This document shows, piece by piece, positions 30,045 to 39,751 of a DNA stretch of 64,000 nucleotides. The DNA comes from Loktanella sp. D2R18 (GTDB taxonomy: Bacteria > Pseudomonadota > Alphaproteobacteria > Rhodobacterales > Rhodobacteraceae). The DNA lies in contig NZ_QOCG01000009.1 of NCBI RefSeq assembly GCF_003318235.1, positions 124,001-188,000 of the forward strand. Reading direction: 5' to 3'. The translations under genes were made by a program, and so were the position numbers. Under the pieces are notes generated by a model, which saw nothing but the letters and a program-made list of their open reading frames with translations, was not told the DNA's origin and made no database searches. Each line of letters starts with the position of its first letter. Position 1 is the first letter of the stretch.

Positions 30045-30202
30045 TACCATTTGTTAAACATTTTGTTGGCTAGAACGTCAGTTCGCTGTAAATCTATCCT
30101 ACGCCCATGTTGGGCATCGCGTCACGAGTAACCTAGCACAGACAATTTTTCAGCACTTCATTGTGCGCCCATATCGCCGTGCGTGTTTAATGGATGTTAA
30201 CG

Positions 30203-30697
30203 ATGAAACTGTTTAAAAGCGCCGCCTTCGCGGCCTGTATGTTGCTGCCTTCGCAGCTTTGGGGATGGGACATTATCCCCGACGAAATTCGCGTCCCGCT
30301 TGGCAGCCGCCATGTAAACAACGAAATGGACGTCGATTTAAACGAAATCAACCCTGGTTTCGCACTGACTTGGAACGGCGGCTGGGCCGATATCACCGCA
30401 GGCTCCTTGCGCAATAGTTTTCGCAATACCGCGGCGTTTGTGACGGTATCCCGAGATTTTTGGCAGGGGGACCATTGCAGCGCTGCCGGCTTCATTGGCA
30501 CGGCACATTACCCCGAGCTAAGCGACACAGTGCAGTACCAATATAATGGCTGGATCCCCGTCGGGCGCCTGCATACGGAATGCGGCCCGTTCTATGTTCA
30601 AGCCATGCCCGGCCGAGGATTAATCGGCGGCCCCTCAGGAAAAGCCCATTCAGATGTCATTTTAGTCTTTGGCTTGACGCTCGACTTGGAACGGTAA
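30203..30697 (+). CDS. Secreted protein of unknown function
   Basis: A protein of 164 residues with an N-terminal signal-like segment (MKLFKSAAFAACMLLPSQLW). The mature part contains DEIRVPLGSRHVNN, NEINPGFALTWNGGW and NSFRNTAAFVTVSRDF, with alternating aromatic and polar residues suggesting beta strands, perhaps a small outer-membrane barrel. I do not recognise a family. The ATG at 30203 has GGA eight bases upstream; the ATG at 30194 is an alternative. It stands alone, with gaps of 236 bases before and 617 after. Confidence 0.6.
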   Translation: MKLFKSAAFAACMLLPSQLWGWDIIPDEIRVPLGSRHVNNEMDVDLNEINPGFALTWNGGWADITAGSLRNSFRNTAAFVTVSRDFWQGDHCSAAGFIGTAHYPELSDTVQYQYNGWIPVGRLHTECGPFYVQAMPGRGLIGGPSGKAHSDVILVFGLTLDLER

Positions 30698-30813
30698 GCC
30701 CTCAAAATTCCAGCTAAAGCCAAGGCCATGCGACCAACGCATGACGGCATTGCGTTAAATGCAGGTATTTTTCCTTGATTGCGTAAAATTTACGCCCTAT
30801 TTGACCCCTTGAA

Positions 30814-30888
30814 GGCGAAGATGCTTACACGCTCATCGCTTTCACCTCCCTGTTGGACTTCGCCGGGCCCTGTGCCCGGCACTTTTTT
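30814..30888 (+). ncRNA. Candidate small RNA or mRNA 3' end with overlapping hairpins
   Basis: GGCGAAG at 30814-30820 can pair with CTTCGCC at 30858-30864, enclosing a CACCTCCCT segment that is complementary to ribosome-binding sites. The last bases of that stem (30862-30864) are also the start of a terminator stem GCCGGGC-CCTGT-GCCCGGC followed by T6. The two hairpins compete for three bases. It could be the 3' end of a small RNA with an exposed anti-Shine-Dalgarno loop, or the terminator of the secreted-protein gene. No start site can be given. Confidence 0.4.
30862..30888 (+). terminator. Rho-independent terminator
   Basis: Seven-pair stem GCCGGGC/GCCCGGC with a five-base loop, then AC and TTTTTT. 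The position is 165 bases after the nearest upstream gene, so it ends either that mRNA or an independent small RNA. Confidence 0.85.
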
Positions 30889-31314
30889 GCCTACACGACA
30901 ATATCCACAGACTTCCCGCTGGCATCTCGGATATTGAACGCAAAACTTGATCAGGTTTCGAATCACCCCCATCAACGCGACGCGCAAACAAAACAACCCC
31001 CAAAACAACATTACCCCCAAAGAAGCAACAAACAGACAAATTTTCGCCACATTCAAGTTGCGGTAGAGCAAAGCATACCGCTGCTTACGTAAATTTCTGC
31101 ACGTTCCTTAGGGTAATGAAAATTTTAACAAAAATTCGCACCACAGCCACGAGCGCAACCTAAGGGTTGGTAGACGTAGCGCTAACATCCCCCTAATTGC
31201 TAAAATGTGCTTCACTTTGACGCAACCGAGGCGCACACTCGAAGCAACCAGCATGTTGCAGATCATGTTTCATCGCTGGGACGTCCGGTTTGATTAGTCA
31301 AGAAAGGTACAGAA

Positions 31315-31929
31315 ATGCTTACTCCAAGAACAACACGTATCGCAGCAATTGCTCTCCTCCTTCCGATCACCGCCCCTGCCTATGCTCTCAAAATAGACGT
31401 AGGCGGAGCGTCAGTGAGCGTTGGGCACGGTAGCACTGCATCAGTCTCTGTAGGTGGCAGCAGCGGTGTAAGCGCCGATGTCAACGTTGGCGGAGGAGAG
31501 GGTGTAAGTGCCGATGTAAGTGTGGGATCTGGCAGTGGGGGCGTTGGTGTCGATGTTGGCGGCGGCACTGGCGATGGCGGCACTGATATAGCCGATGGTG
31601 GTAGCGGAGGAACTGGCGACGGTGGTTCTGGTACCGGCGTTGGAACAGATGTCGCTGGAGTTGACCCCGAAGTTATTCTTCCTGAAATTGATGGTGACAC
31701 CATCAGCATTGTTGGGTCGTCGGTTTGGACCAAAGATGCGGTGCTTGTAGGAATGGTAACGGCCATTGAAAGCCAATCAGGGGAACAGGTCGTGGTACGT
31801 GTATCGCCAGTTGATAGCTTCGGCGCCCCCTATAACACCCTAAGGTTTCAAGCAGCGATGCGCGCATTCAGCAATCATCAACTGATGTTGCAACACGACC
31901 AAGTCGAACTGCTAGATCACCTTAGCTAA
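31315..31929 (+). CDS. Secreted glycine-rich protein with C-terminal PRC-like region
   Basis: A 204-residue protein with a signal peptide ending APAYA, then about 95 residues of Gly/Ser/Val/Asp low-complexity sequence with loose repeats such as SVSVGGSSGVSADVNVGGG, then an ordered C-terminal part from about residue 125 (ISIVGSSVWTKDAVLVGMVT, VVRVSPVDSFG, LRFQAAMRA). The end looks a little like a PRC-barrel fold, but that is inference. AAAGG precedes the ATG. It is probably exported; its role is unknown. Confidence 0.6.
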   Translation: MLTPRTTRIAAIALLLPITAPAYALKIDVGGASVSVGHGSTASVSVGGSSGVSADVNVGGGEGVSADVSVGSGSGGVGVDVGGGTGDGGTDIADGGSGGTGDGGSGTGVGTDVAGVDPEVILPEIDGDTISIVGSSVWTKDAVLVGMVTAIESQSGEQVVVRVSPVDSFGAPYNTLRFQAAMRAFSNHQLMLQHDQVELLDHLS

Positions 31930-31951
31930 GACAGCTTTAGTTTCCCTTGCA

Positions 31952-32002
31952 CTTGTTGCGCTGTTGCCCCTTCCAACCAGCGCAACAAGGCCTTACAAGG
32001 CC
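31952..32002 (+). promoter_or_regulatory. Two stem-loops in the purL leader
   Basis: CTTGTTGCGCTG (31952-31963) and CAGCGCAACAAG (31978-31989) form a perfect 12-pair stem. It is followed at once by GGCCTT-AC-AAGGCC (31989-32002). Neither is followed by a U tract. They lie between the upstream secreted-protein gene and the purL ATG at 32026. They may be a terminator-like barrier for the upstream gene or a regulatory leader of purL. Confidence 0.5.
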
Positions 32003-32025
32003 GCAACGCTGCTTGGGAGACGACC

Positions 32026-34185
32026 ATGACCGAACCGATGATCACCGATGACCTGATCGCTTCACACGGGCTCAGCCCCGATGAATACGCCCGCATCCTC
32101 GAGATCATTGGCCGCGAGCCAACTTTCACAGAGCTGGGCATTTTTTCGGCCATGTGGAACGAGCATTGTTCCTACAAATCTTCTAAGAAATGGCTACGCA
32201 CCCTGCCTACCGAAGGCCCACAGGTCATCTGCGGCCCCGGTGAGAACGCAGGCATTGTCGATATTGGCGACGGCCAAGCGGTTGTTTTCAAAATGGAAAG
32301 CCACAACCACCCTTCTTACATCGAACCTTACCAAGGTGCCGCCACAGGTGTTGGCGGCATTCTACGCGATGTTTTCACCATGGGTGCGCGGCCCATTGCG
32401 GCAATGAACTCGCTTTCGTTTGGCCATCCTGAACATCCCAAAACACGTCAGCTTGTGAACGGCGTTGTCGCCGGTGTGGGCGGTTACGGCAACTGCTTTG
32501 GCGTGCCGATGGTTGGCGGCGAAGTGCGGTTCGACCCTGCGTATAATGGCAACTGCCTTGTGAACGCTTTTGCGGCTGGGTTGGCCGATACGGACAAGAT
32601 TTTCTATTCGGCTGCATCCGGTATTGGGATGCCTGTCGTGTATCTCGGCGCGAAAACCGGGCGTGACGGTGTTGGCGGCGCGACAATGGCTTCGGCTGAA
32701 TTCGACGATACAATCGAAGAAAAACGCCCCACCGTGCAAGTTGGTGATCCATTCACCGAAAAGCGCCTGATGGAAGCGACGCTAGAACTGATGGCCACCG
32801 GAGCTGTGATTTCGATCCAAGACATGGGCGCAGCTGGCCTCACCTGCTCTGCCGTTGAAATGGGCGACAAAGGTGGGCTTGGCGTCAAGCTGACCCTTGA
32901 AAACGTCCCCCAGCGCGAAGAGAACATGACCGCCTATGAGATGATGCTATCAGAATCGCAAGAGCGTATGCTGATGGTGCTCAAGCCTGAACTCGAAGCC
33001 GAAGCGCGGGCCGTATTCGAAAAATGGGATCTTGATTTTGCGATTGTGGGTGAAACCATCGCCGAAGACCGATTTGTCGTGCTGCATAATGGTGAAGTGA
33101 AAGCCGATCTGCCGCTGGCGACCCTGTCTGGATCGGCTCCAGAATATGACCGCCCCTGGATACCTACCCCGGCGGCCGAACCGCTGACAGACGTGCCAGA
33201 AGTGAACCCGATTGATGGTCTTAAGGCGCTGATCAACAGCCCAAACTACGCCGGCAAACAGTGGGTCTATGAACAATATGATCAACAGGTCATGGGTGAT
33301 ACTGCCCGCACGCCCGGCGCAGGATCCGGCATTGTGCGTATCCACGGGACCGATAAATCACTGGCCTTCACCAGTGATGTGACCCCGCGCTACGTCAAAG
33401 CCAACCCAGTTGAAGGCGGCAAACAAGCCGTCGCCGAAGCCTACCGCAACCTGACAGCTGTCGGAGCAACCCCGCTTGCGACCACCGACAACATGAACTT
33501 TGGCAACCCAGAAAAGCCCGAAATCATGGGCCAATTTGTCGGTGCCATCGAAGGCATCGGCGCCGCTGTGACCGCGCTTGATATGCCGATCGTGTCGGGC
33601 AACGTCTCCCTATATAATGAAACTGATGGCACTGGCATCTTGCCCACCCCTACAATCGGGGCGGTTGGAATCATTCGTCAGTCCGATGATATGATCAACG
33701 GCCAAATTCGCGAGGGCCATGTTTTGCTGCTGGTCGGTGAAACAGTGGGCCATCTCGGGCAATCCGCGCTTTTGGCCGAAGCCTTTGGCCGGATCGAAGG
33801 CGACGCACCCGCAGTCGATCTGGACGCGGAAAAGCGCAACGGTGATTTCATCCGCGAAAATCACGCGATGATCACCGCGTGCACCGATCTCAGCGATGGT
33901 GGGCTGGCGCTTGCCGCATTTGAATTGGCCGAAAAAGCGGGCGTTGGGATCAGCATTGACGCCGATGACACCGCCACTTTGTTTGGTGAAGATCAAGCTC
34001 GCTACCTGATCGGGTGTAACTTTGACATGGCCGAAGCGCTTATGATCGCAGCATCAGAAGCAGGCGTACCGCTTACTATGGTGGGTAAGGTCGGCGGCGA
34101 AACTGTGAGCTTTGGCGCGCATGAGGCCGCATTGGCCGATCTTGCCACATCATTTCGCAGCGCGTTTGCAGATGCTGTCGCCTAA
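32026..34185 (+). CDS. purL: Phosphoribosylformylglycinamidine synthase, large subunit
   Basis: A 719-residue PurL of the small, three-component type without a fused glutaminase domain. Blocks include [68 protein letters not shown] and [11 protein letters not shown]. It converts FGAR to FGAM in purine synthesis with ammonia delivered by PurQ and the help of PurS; neither gene is in the window. GGGAG precedes the ATG. Confidence 0.96.
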   Translation: MTEPMITDDLIASHGLSPDEYARILEIIGREPTFTELGIFSAMWNEHCSYKSSKKWLRTLPTEGPQVICGPGENAGIVDIGDGQAVVFKMESHNHPSYIEPYQGAATGVGGILRDVFTMGARPIAAMNSLSFGHPEHPKTRQLVNGVVAGVGGYGNCFGVPMVGGEVRFDPAYNGNCLVNAFAAGLADTDKIFYSAASGIGMPVVYLGAKTGRDGVGGATMASAEFDDTIEEKRPTVQVGDPFTEKRLMEATLELMATGAVISIQDMGAAGLTCSAVEMGDKGGLGVKLTLENVPQREENMTAYEMMLSESQERMLMVLKPELEAEARAVFEKWDLDFAIVGETIAEDRFVVLHNGEVKADLPLATLSGSAPEYDRPWIPTPAAEPLTDVPEVNPIDGLKALINSPNYAGKQWVYEQYDQQVMGDTARTPGAGSGIVRIHGTDKSLAFTSDVTPRYVKANPVEGGKQAVAEAYRNLTAVGATPLATTDNMNFGNPEKPEIMGQFVGAIEGIGAAVTALDMPIVSGNVSLYNETDGTGILPTPTIGAVGIIRQSDDMINGQIREGHVLLLVGETVGHLGQSALLAEAFGRIEGDAPAVDLDAEKRNGDFIRENHAMITACTDLSDGGLALAAFELAEKAGVGISIDADDTATLFGEDQARYLIGCNFDMAEALMIAASEAGVPLTMVGKVGGETVSFGAHEAALADLATSFRSAFADAVA

Positions 34186-34259
34186 AACTGTCGGGCGCGG
34201 CCCCTTGCCGCCCCGAATTTGCGCACCTAGATTATAGGTAACCGACCAAAGGACCTCTT

Positions 34260-34490
34260 ATGCCAATCACTGCCACTGACATTGAAACGCTGCTGCGCAA
34301 AAACTTTCCCAATGCGACGATTACCGTGCAAGGCGACGACGGGGCGCATTTCGCGGCCGAAGTCATTGACGAAAGCTTTCGCGGTATGAACCGTATTCAA
34401 CAGCAACGCGCGGTAAACGCGACGCTGAAAGAAAAAATCGACAGCGGTGAACTGCACGCTTTGGCGCTGACCACCAAAGCGCCTGCGTAA
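34260..34490 (+). CDS. BolA family protein
   Basis: A 76-residue protein with [20 protein letters not shown] and [20 protein letters not shown], the BolA fold's core and its basic helix. BolA proteins bind a [2Fe-2S] cluster together with CGFS monothiol glutaredoxins. That partner is encoded 68 bases downstream, which supports the assignment. The start ATG follows AAAGGACC. Confidence 0.9.
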   Translation: MPITATDIETLLRKNFPNATITVQGDDGAHFAAEVIDESFRGMNRIQQQRAVNATLKEKIDSGELHALALTTKAPA

Positions 34491-34558
34491 ACCCTGTCTA
34501 CCGTAAAATTTGCAGCCCGAGATCGCTATATTTTGGGCCCCATCAAAGGATAAAATCC

Positions 34559-34918
34559 ATGACCGCTGAAACCCAAATCAAAGACACCGTCACAAACAAC
34601 GATGTTGTCCTATTTATGAAGGGCACAAAAACCATGCCGCAATGTGGGTTTTCATCCCGCGTGGCTGGTGTTTTGAACTTTATGAGCGTCGATTACAGCG
34701 ATGTGAATGTGCTGGCCGACGAAGAAATTCGCCAAGGTATCAAAGATTTCTCTGATTGGCCGACCATCCCACAGCTTTACGTCAAAGGCGAATTTGTCGG
34801 CGGATGCGACATCATCACCGAGATGATGCTGTCAGGCGAGTTGGACACATTGTTCGCTGACAATGGCGTAGCATTCGACAAAAACGCGGCGGACCAAATC
34901 CGCGAAGCCAACGCGTAA
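34559..34918 (+). CDS. grxD: Monothiol glutaredoxin, Grx4 type
   Basis: A 119-residue glutaredoxin with the monothiol motif Cys29-Gly-Phe-Ser ([10 protein letters not shown]), the Trp-Pro cis-proline stretch [20 protein letters not shown] and a C-terminal helix. Proteins of this type carry [2Fe-2S] clusters between a dimer or with BolA and serve iron-sulfur delivery and iron sensing. AAAGGATAAAATCC gives a good ribosome-binding site. The next gene encodes a cysteine-less relative. Confidence 0.95.
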   Translation: MTAETQIKDTVTNNDVVLFMKGTKTMPQCGFSSRVAGVLNFMSVDYSDVNVLADEEIRQGIKDFSDWPTIPQLYVKGEFVGGCDIITEMMLSGELDTLFADNGVAFDKNAADQIREANA

Positions 34919-34929
34919 ACAGGCCAAAT

Positions 34930-35532
34930 ATGACCCCAGATCAAATCGCTTGGCTATGTGTGATCGCAATTATTGCCGCGACTTTGGTTTGGGGGGCTTT
35001 AAAGTTATGGAAGATGATTTCGCCCCCATCGGGCGCATATCGATCAATTGGCACTGAATCGCTTGATTATGACGCATTTAATGATCAAATTCAAAAGTCG
35101 TCACGCCGACAAGCAGTTTTGAGTAGTTGGCTTCCCGGCTCCGGAACCACTAGGAGTCATACCGCATTCGATTTAAAGAAAATTGAACGCCCACAAACAC
35201 CGCGGCCTAGTAGTTACGACAGCCAAGAAAGCGCAGAAAACCTTGTCAAAGGGATCCTTGCCTACAATGATATCGCACTTTTTGTCCGCAATCTGAATGA
35301 ATTCGACACGACCAGCCCAGACGCAAAGACACGTGCCCTATTGCAAGAGGTTGGCGTCGCTTTCAAAACGGTTGACGTCAGCAAAGACCCGACCATGCAT
35401 TTGGCATTTCCAGAAGACGGCACCGAAATCAGCCTGCCGGTGGTCTATGTGCATGGCAAAGAAATCGGATCTTATGACACCATAAAAAAAATGCACCGAG
35501 ACGGGACCCTCGGGGCAATTTTTTCTAAGTAA
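34930..35532 (+). CDS. Membrane-anchored glutaredoxin-like protein lacking the active-site cysteine
   Basis: A 200-residue protein. Residues about 6-28 form one membrane helix (IAWLCVIAIIAATLVWGALK), then a polar linker, then residues 114-199 align along their length with the adjacent Grx4 (DIALFVRNLNEF against [32 protein letters not shown] against [19 protein letters not shown]; the final DGTLGAIF against SGELDTLF). Where Grx4 has Cys29 this protein has Thr128, and the only cysteine is in the membrane helix. The cis-proline remains. It begins 11 bases after grxD, so it is cotranscribed. A redox role seems excluded; a scaffold or binding role is inference. The gene is visibly more A+T rich than its neighbours. 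Confidence 0.75.
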   Translation: MTPDQIAWLCVIAIIAATLVWGALKLWKMISPPSGAYRSIGTESLDYDAFNDQIQKSSRRQAVLSSWLPGSGTTRSHTAFDLKKIERPQTPRPSSYDSQESAENLVKGILAYNDIALFVRNLNEFDTTSPDAKTRALLQEVGVAFKTVDVSKDPTMHLAFPEDGTEISLPVVYVHGKEIGSYDTIKKMHRDGTLGAIFSK

Positions 35533-35537
35533 TTGCG

Positions 35538-35927
35538 TTAGGTTTTCGGGCTAACCTGATCTGCCAGCGCTTCTGCACGGGCCGCGATTTCAGCAAGCGC
35601 TTCTGTCACGCTGGCCGGGACCACCGGCACTTCGATACGTTCGGGGACAGGTGCGGGTTGCGCCTCAAGAAACGCGATCCGGGCGCGCAATTCTTCGAAT
35701 TCAGCGGCACTTTTTTCGAGTTTGGCTTCGAGACCTGCAGTTTTATCTGCCAACATCAGACCCGCCATCAACAGCATGCGTGCTTCGGGCATCCGGCCAA
35801 TCTGGCCCGACAGATGCGCAGCTTCGGTATCAAGCATGGCGGCAGCGGAATGCAAAAACTGTTCTTCACCGGTCTGACAGGCAACTTCAAAACTGCGACC
35901 TCCGATTGTGATTTCAACCTGCGGCAT
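35538..35927 (-). CDS. zapA: Cell division protein ZapA
   Basis: A 129-residue protein with the ZapA core (VEITIGGRSFEVACQTGEEQ, MLLMAGLMLADKTAGLEAKL) and a coiled-coil, Ala/Glu-rich C-terminus. ZapA bundles FtsZ filaments at mid-cell. GGAG precedes the ATG. It overlaps the upstream coiled-coil gene by 14 bases and ends five bases from the convergent glutaredoxin-like gene. Confidence 0.88.
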   Translation of the reverse strand: MPQVEITIGGRSFEVACQTGEEQFLHSAAAMLDTEAAHLSGQIGRMPEARMLLMAGLMLADKTAGLEAKLEKSAAEFEELRARIAFLEAQPAPVPERIEVPVVPASVTEALAEIAARAEALADQVSPKT

Positions 35928-36381
35928 GGGATGTCTCCTCGACCAGCGGTTTCAGTTCTGTCAAAATCGCATCAATTTCAGCGGCTTCTGCGTTGCGCTG
36001 GTCTTGTATGGCTTGCAATTCTGCGGCAACGGCGGCGTTCACCAGATCAGGGGTCAAACCTTCGGTCACCGCATCGCGCAGCTTTGTATTGATTTCACGC
36101 ATTTGAACATTCGACGCCCGCAACGTCTGCATTTGCGCATCATATGCGACCAGTTGCGCACGTTGTTTTTCAACCCGGTCTGTCAGGCTGGCGACCTGCG
36201 TGTCTTGGCGCTCTTTAAGCGCACGGACACGCGCGACCAGCTCTGCATTTGCCGCGCGCTCCGCTTCTAATGCCGCACGCAATTCTGCGTCGCCATCGCT
36301 GGCCTGCTGGGTTTCAATCCCCTGCCTGATCCGGTCCAAAGCCGTTGTAATCCGACCTTCCAATGCACTCATTTCACTCAT
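35914..36381 (-). CDS. Coiled-coil protein upstream of zapA
   Basis: A protein of 155 residues, almost wholly heptad-like: LEAERAANAELVARVRALKE, LTDRVEKQRAQLVAYDAQM, LRASNVQMREINTKLRDAV. I recognise no domain name with certainty. Because it overlaps zapA and is transcribed with it, a link to FtsZ-ring assembly is a reasonable inference. The ATG at 36381 has AAGGACGAG upstream; a longer frame to 36555 is open but lacks a site. Confidence 0.75.
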   Translation of the reverse strand: MSEMSALEGRITTALDRIRQGIETQQASDGDAELRAALEAERAANAELVARVRALKERQDTQVASLTDRVEKQRAQLVAYDAQMQTLRASNVQMREINTKLRDAVTEGLTPDLVNAAVAAELQAIQDQRNAEAAEIDAILTELKPLVEETSHAAG

Positions 36382-36663
36382 CTGCTCGTCCTTTTGATCT
36401 GCTCGCGCGTCAACACATGTCCTGCCAACGGCGAAAGACCGTTTGTATTCAGTCGCCCGGTGCGTGCTGAAATTTGATCCAGTCAAATTGCTACCAATCC
36501 GAATCGTGCCTTTTGCAGCCCAGACTATGCCATCACGCGATGCGTCGCAAATCACAGCTGTCTTTTCATTTGAACGACTTAACTGTCACGCTTGATCTTA
36601 GGCTTCACCCTGATATGACGCAGGCAAGCAAGACATTTACCTTTTGAATAGGATGTGACCACC

Positions 36664-38682
36664 TTGGATATCAAAGCCCTGCGCGCCGCCAACCCTGAAC
36701 ATTGGAACAAAGCCGCCGCCCTTCGTACGCTGACACTTGATGCGGTTGCTGCTGCGAACTCTGGCCACTCTGGCATGCCGATGGGCATGGCCGATGTTGC
36801 GACTGTATTGTTCGAAAATCACTTGAATTTCGATCCAAAGACCCCTGAATGGCCCGACCGTGATCGGTTTATTCTCTCTGCGGGCCACGGGTCAATGTTG
36901 CTTTACGGTCTGATGTACCTGACGGGCTACGAAGATATCACGCTGCAACAGATCAAAGATTTCCGCCAATGGGGCGCGAAAACTGCCGGTCACCCTGAAT
37001 ACGGCCATGCGCGCGGTATCGAAACCACCACAGGTCCTTTGGGCCAAGGCATCGCCAATTCGGTTGGTTTTGCCATCGCCGAAGAAATTCAGCGCGCCAC
37101 GTGGGGCAAAAAGATCATTGATCACCAGACCTATGTGATTGCGGGCGACGGCTGCCTGATGGAAGGCGTCAGCCAAGAGGCCATCGGCCTTGCTGGCATG
37201 CAAAAGCTGGGCCACCTTTGCGTGTTCTGGGACAATAACAACATCACCATCGACGGCACTGTTGATATGGCTGATATCACTGACCAGCCTGCCCGCTTTG
37301 CAGCATCTGGCTGGCACGTGCAGGAAATCGACGGGCACGATCCCGTTGCGATTGATGCAGCGATCACCGCTGCCAAGGCAGATCCGCGCCCATCCATGAT
37401 TGCGTGTAAAACACACATCGCTTTGGGCCACGCCGCACAAGACACATCCAAAGGCCATGGCGCTTTGACCAATGCCGAGCAACTAAAAGCCGCCAAAGAA
37501 CTTTACGGTGCGCCATTGGGGGATTTTGAAGTCGCACCCGACGTCAAAGCCGCATGGGAAGCCATCGGTGCACGCGGTGCAGCGACCCGCGAAGCTTGGG
37601 ATGCGCGCTTTGCCACGCTATCAGGCACAAAACAGGCAGAATTCAACCGCACCTACGCTGGCGAAGCCCCAAAAAAGCTCTCTGCTGCAATTCGTGCATT
37701 GAAAAAGCAGGTCAGCGAAGACAAGCCAAAGGTCGCGACCCGCAAATCGTCAGAAATGACATTGGCCGTTGTGAACCCGCTCATGCAAGAAACCATCGGC
37801 GGCTCTGCTGACTTGACCGGGTCAAACAACACGCTGACGGCAGATATGGGCACCTTTAACCCTGACAACCGCAAAGGCCGCTACATCTATTACGGCGTAC
37901 GTGAACATGGCATGGCCGCTGCGATGAACGGCATGGCGCTACACGGTGGCGCACGCCCCTACGGCGGCACATTCATGTGCTTTACCGATTATGCACGCGG
38001 CGCAATGCGCCTTTCAGCGCTGATGGGTATTCCAACCACTTACGTCATGACCCACGATAGTATCGGTCTTGGTGAAGATGGTCCAACCCACCAGCCAGTT
38101 GAACATCTGGCTATGCTGCGCGCGACGCCAAACACCCATGTGTTCCGCCCTGCGGACACTGTAGAAACGGCTGAAGCTTGGGAAATGGCGCTGACATCAA
38201 CCAGCACCCCGTCTGTGCTGTGCTTGTCACGTCAGAATCTGCCAACCGTGCGGACCGAACACAAAACCAAGAACCTGACCGCGCAAGGCGCCTATGTTCT
38301 TGCAGATGCCGAAGGCAAACGTCAGGCGATCTTGATGGCCACAGGGTCCGAAGTCGAAATCGCACTCGCCGCGCGTGACCTGCTACAGGCACAAGGCATC
38401 GGTACACGCGTTGTGTCCATGCCGTGCTGGGAGCTGTTTGAGGCCCAAGACGAAGCCTACCGCCGCAAAGTACTGCCTGCAGGTCCTGTCCGGGTCGCAA
38501 TCGAGGCAGGTGTGCGTATGGGCTGGGATAAATGGCTGATGGGCGAGCGCGGCAACAATAAAAAGGCAGGCTTTGTCGGCATGCCCGGCTTTGGTGCCTC
38601 TGCCCCGGCGGACCGCTTGTTCAAAGAATTTGGCATCACTGCCGAAGACACAGCCGCTTTGGTTGCGTCACTGATCAAATAA
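36664..38682 (+). CDS. tkt: Transketolase
   Basis: A 672-residue thiamine-diphosphate enzyme: [55 protein letters not shown] followed by a [10 protein letters not shown] metal/cofactor loop, and in the second half [27 protein letters not shown] and [19 protein letters not shown]. It moves two-carbon units in the pentose phosphate and Calvin-type routes. The TTG at 36664 has AGGA at 36650-36653 with a 10-base spacer; the GTG at 36655 is the alternative but lies too close to that site. A terminator follows. Confidence 0.94.
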   Translation: MDIKALRAANPEHWNKAAALRTLTLDAVAAANSGHSGMPMGMADVATVLFENHLNFDPKTPEWPDRDRFILSAGHGSMLLYGLMYLTGYEDITLQQIKDFRQWGAKTAGHPEYGHARGIETTTGPLGQGIANSVGFAIAEEIQRATWGKKIIDHQTYVIAGDGCLMEGVSQEAIGLAGMQKLGHLCVFWDNNNITIDGTVDMADITDQPARFAASGWHVQEIDGHDPVAIDAAITAAKADPRPSMIACKTHIALGHAAQDTSKGHGALTNAEQLKAAKELYGAPLGDFEVAPDVKAAWEAIGARGAATREAWDARFATLSGTKQAEFNRTYAGEAPKKLSAAIRALKKQVSEDKPKVATRKSSEMTLAVVNPLMQETIGGSADLTGSNNTLTADMGTFNPDNRKGRYIYYGVREHGMAAAMNGMALHGGARPYGGTFMCFTDYARGAMRLSALMGIPTTYVMTHDSIGLGEDGPTHQPVEHLAMLRATPNTHVFRPADTVETAEAWEMALTSTSTPSVLCLSRQNLPTVRTEHKTKNLTAQGAYVLADAEGKRQAILMATGSEVEIALAARDLLQAQGIGTRVVSMPCWELFEAQDEAYRRKVLPAGPVRVAIEAGVRMGWDKWLMGERGNNKKAGFVGMPGFGASAPADRLFKEFGITAEDTAALVASLIK

Positions 38683-38686
38683 ATGG

Positions 38687-38722
38687 TGGGCGTAGGCTAT
38701 ATGGCCGACGCCCATTTTCTTT
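38687..38722 (+). terminator. Rho-independent terminator after tkt
   Basis: TGGGCGT (38687-38693) pairs with ACGCCCA (38708-38714), with an inner GGC/GCC pairing, followed by TTTTCTTT. It begins five bases after the tkt stop. Confidence 0.85.
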
Positions 38723-38766
38723 CCCGCGCGACACAAACCTTGCGCACATAACCTATGGAGATTGAA

Positions 38767-38994
38767 ATGGATTTCGGAGATATGATCGGCAAAGCCGCTG
38801 GCGCATTGGGCGGTGGTGATTTTGATTTGGCAGAAACACTGGGCGGCGCGGGTATTGATGCGTCAATGCTTAAGGGCCTAGACCTATCCGCCGCAAAAAC
38901 CTTTATCGAAGAAAAAGGTGTCGATCTAAGCATTCTAGATACGCTTGGGCTGGACCTTGATGAACTGCTCGCAAAGTTCACAGGCGACGCGTAG
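38767..38994 (+). CDS. Small acidic protein, unknown function
   Basis: A protein of 75 residues (MDFGDMIGKAAGALGGGDFD, then a Leu/Asp-rich C-terminal half with LSAAKTFIEEKGVDLSILDT and LGLDLDELLAKFTGDA). No family is recognised. GGAG lies seven bases before the ATG at 38767; the ATG at 38755 is less likely. Its C-terminal 52 codons are repeated about 0.9 kb downstream. Confidence 0.6.
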   Translation: MDFGDMIGKAAGALGGGDFDLAETLGGAGIDASMLKGLDLSAAKTFIEEKGVDLSILDTLGLDLDELLAKFTGDA

Positions 38995-39070
38995 ACCTAT
39001 AGAGGATCTAGGCGGCGCAAACTGCGCCACCTAGATCCTGTTACACTGTCGGCCATGAAAATAGATAAAT

Positions 39071-39601
39071 ATGAAATCCACAACAACGCTAGCCATCGCA
39101 ACATCCATATCATTAGCCTATTCAAACTTCGCAATGGCTAATGGCCACGATCTACCCTGCTTTCAACGTATTTATAGTGCAGAGCATATGGCGGACCACC
39201 CTGAACAAACCGTCTCAGAGTTAACGTTTTGGTTTGAATTGATCCATATGGGCGATTATTTGGCCGGCAACTTCAAGGCCCAAACCGCGGATACGCCAGT
39301 GACCCGTGAAACAGGCCTTGCCGATCAAGCATTCGAAGACAGCATGTTTTGTGGCGATGGCCAGTATCCATACCCATACCAGCTGTCACAATGTGGTTTG
39401 GAATGCGGCGGCACAGATGTTTTGATCGAATATCTTACCCCTGATGAAATTCTCTTTCACACCAAAGGTATTTCTGTGAACAATTTTGAAGGTCGCTGTA
39501 CCTCGGGTGTCCTTCAAGAAGGCGACGACGATAGTTTCACAACTTACCGCCTTTTCCTTGTCCCATCAGAAGTCTGTACGGGCGTTGGCCCATTTGGTTG
39601 A
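39071..39601 (+). CDS. Secreted cysteine-containing protein of unknown function
   Basis: A 176-residue protein with a signal-like N-terminus (MKSTTTLAIATSISLAYSNF, then AMANG). The mature part has seven cysteines (LPCFQRI, SMFCGDGQ, QLSQCGLECGG, EGRCTSG, EVCTGVG), consistent with disulfide bonds in the periplasm or outside. I recognise no family. The stretch is A+T richer than the flanking housekeeping genes. Confidence 0.6.
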   Translation: MKSTTTLAIATSISLAYSNFAMANGHDLPCFQRIYSAEHMADHPEQTVSELTFWFELIHMGDYLAGNFKAQTADTPVTRETGLADQAFEDSMFCGDGQYPYPYQLSQCGLECGGTDVLIEYLTPDEILFHTKGISVNNFEGRCTSGVLQEGDDDSFTTYRLFLVPSEVCTGVGPFG

Positions 39602-39751
39602 TAAAACACCTATAACTATGGCGACATCAATTCTGGGCGATCTACGTCAACAAGTGGGATGCCTGACTGTCAACACCTGAAATAGGTGACAGGCACGTTC
39701 TATACCAAGGGGCTCCTGTTTCTTCGACAACAAAATATTTTTTGCCGCGAA

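Larger units (their letters stand above)
30698..31314. other. 617-base intergenic region with a candidate small-RNA terminator
   Basis: No convincing gene is present. The left part ends in a strong plus-strand intrinsic terminator at 30862-30888, described separately. The right part (30890-31300) is low in GC with several A-rich stretches and no clear feature. A 93-codon minus-strand frame at 30790-31071 has a membrane-like start but overlaps the terminator and has no ribosome-binding site, so I do not call it. Confidence 0.5.

Noticed and set aside
30790..31071. A 93-codon minus-strand frame with a membrane-like start
   Set aside because: It overlaps a strong plus-strand terminator, lacks a ribosome-binding site and its second half has no protein-like pattern.
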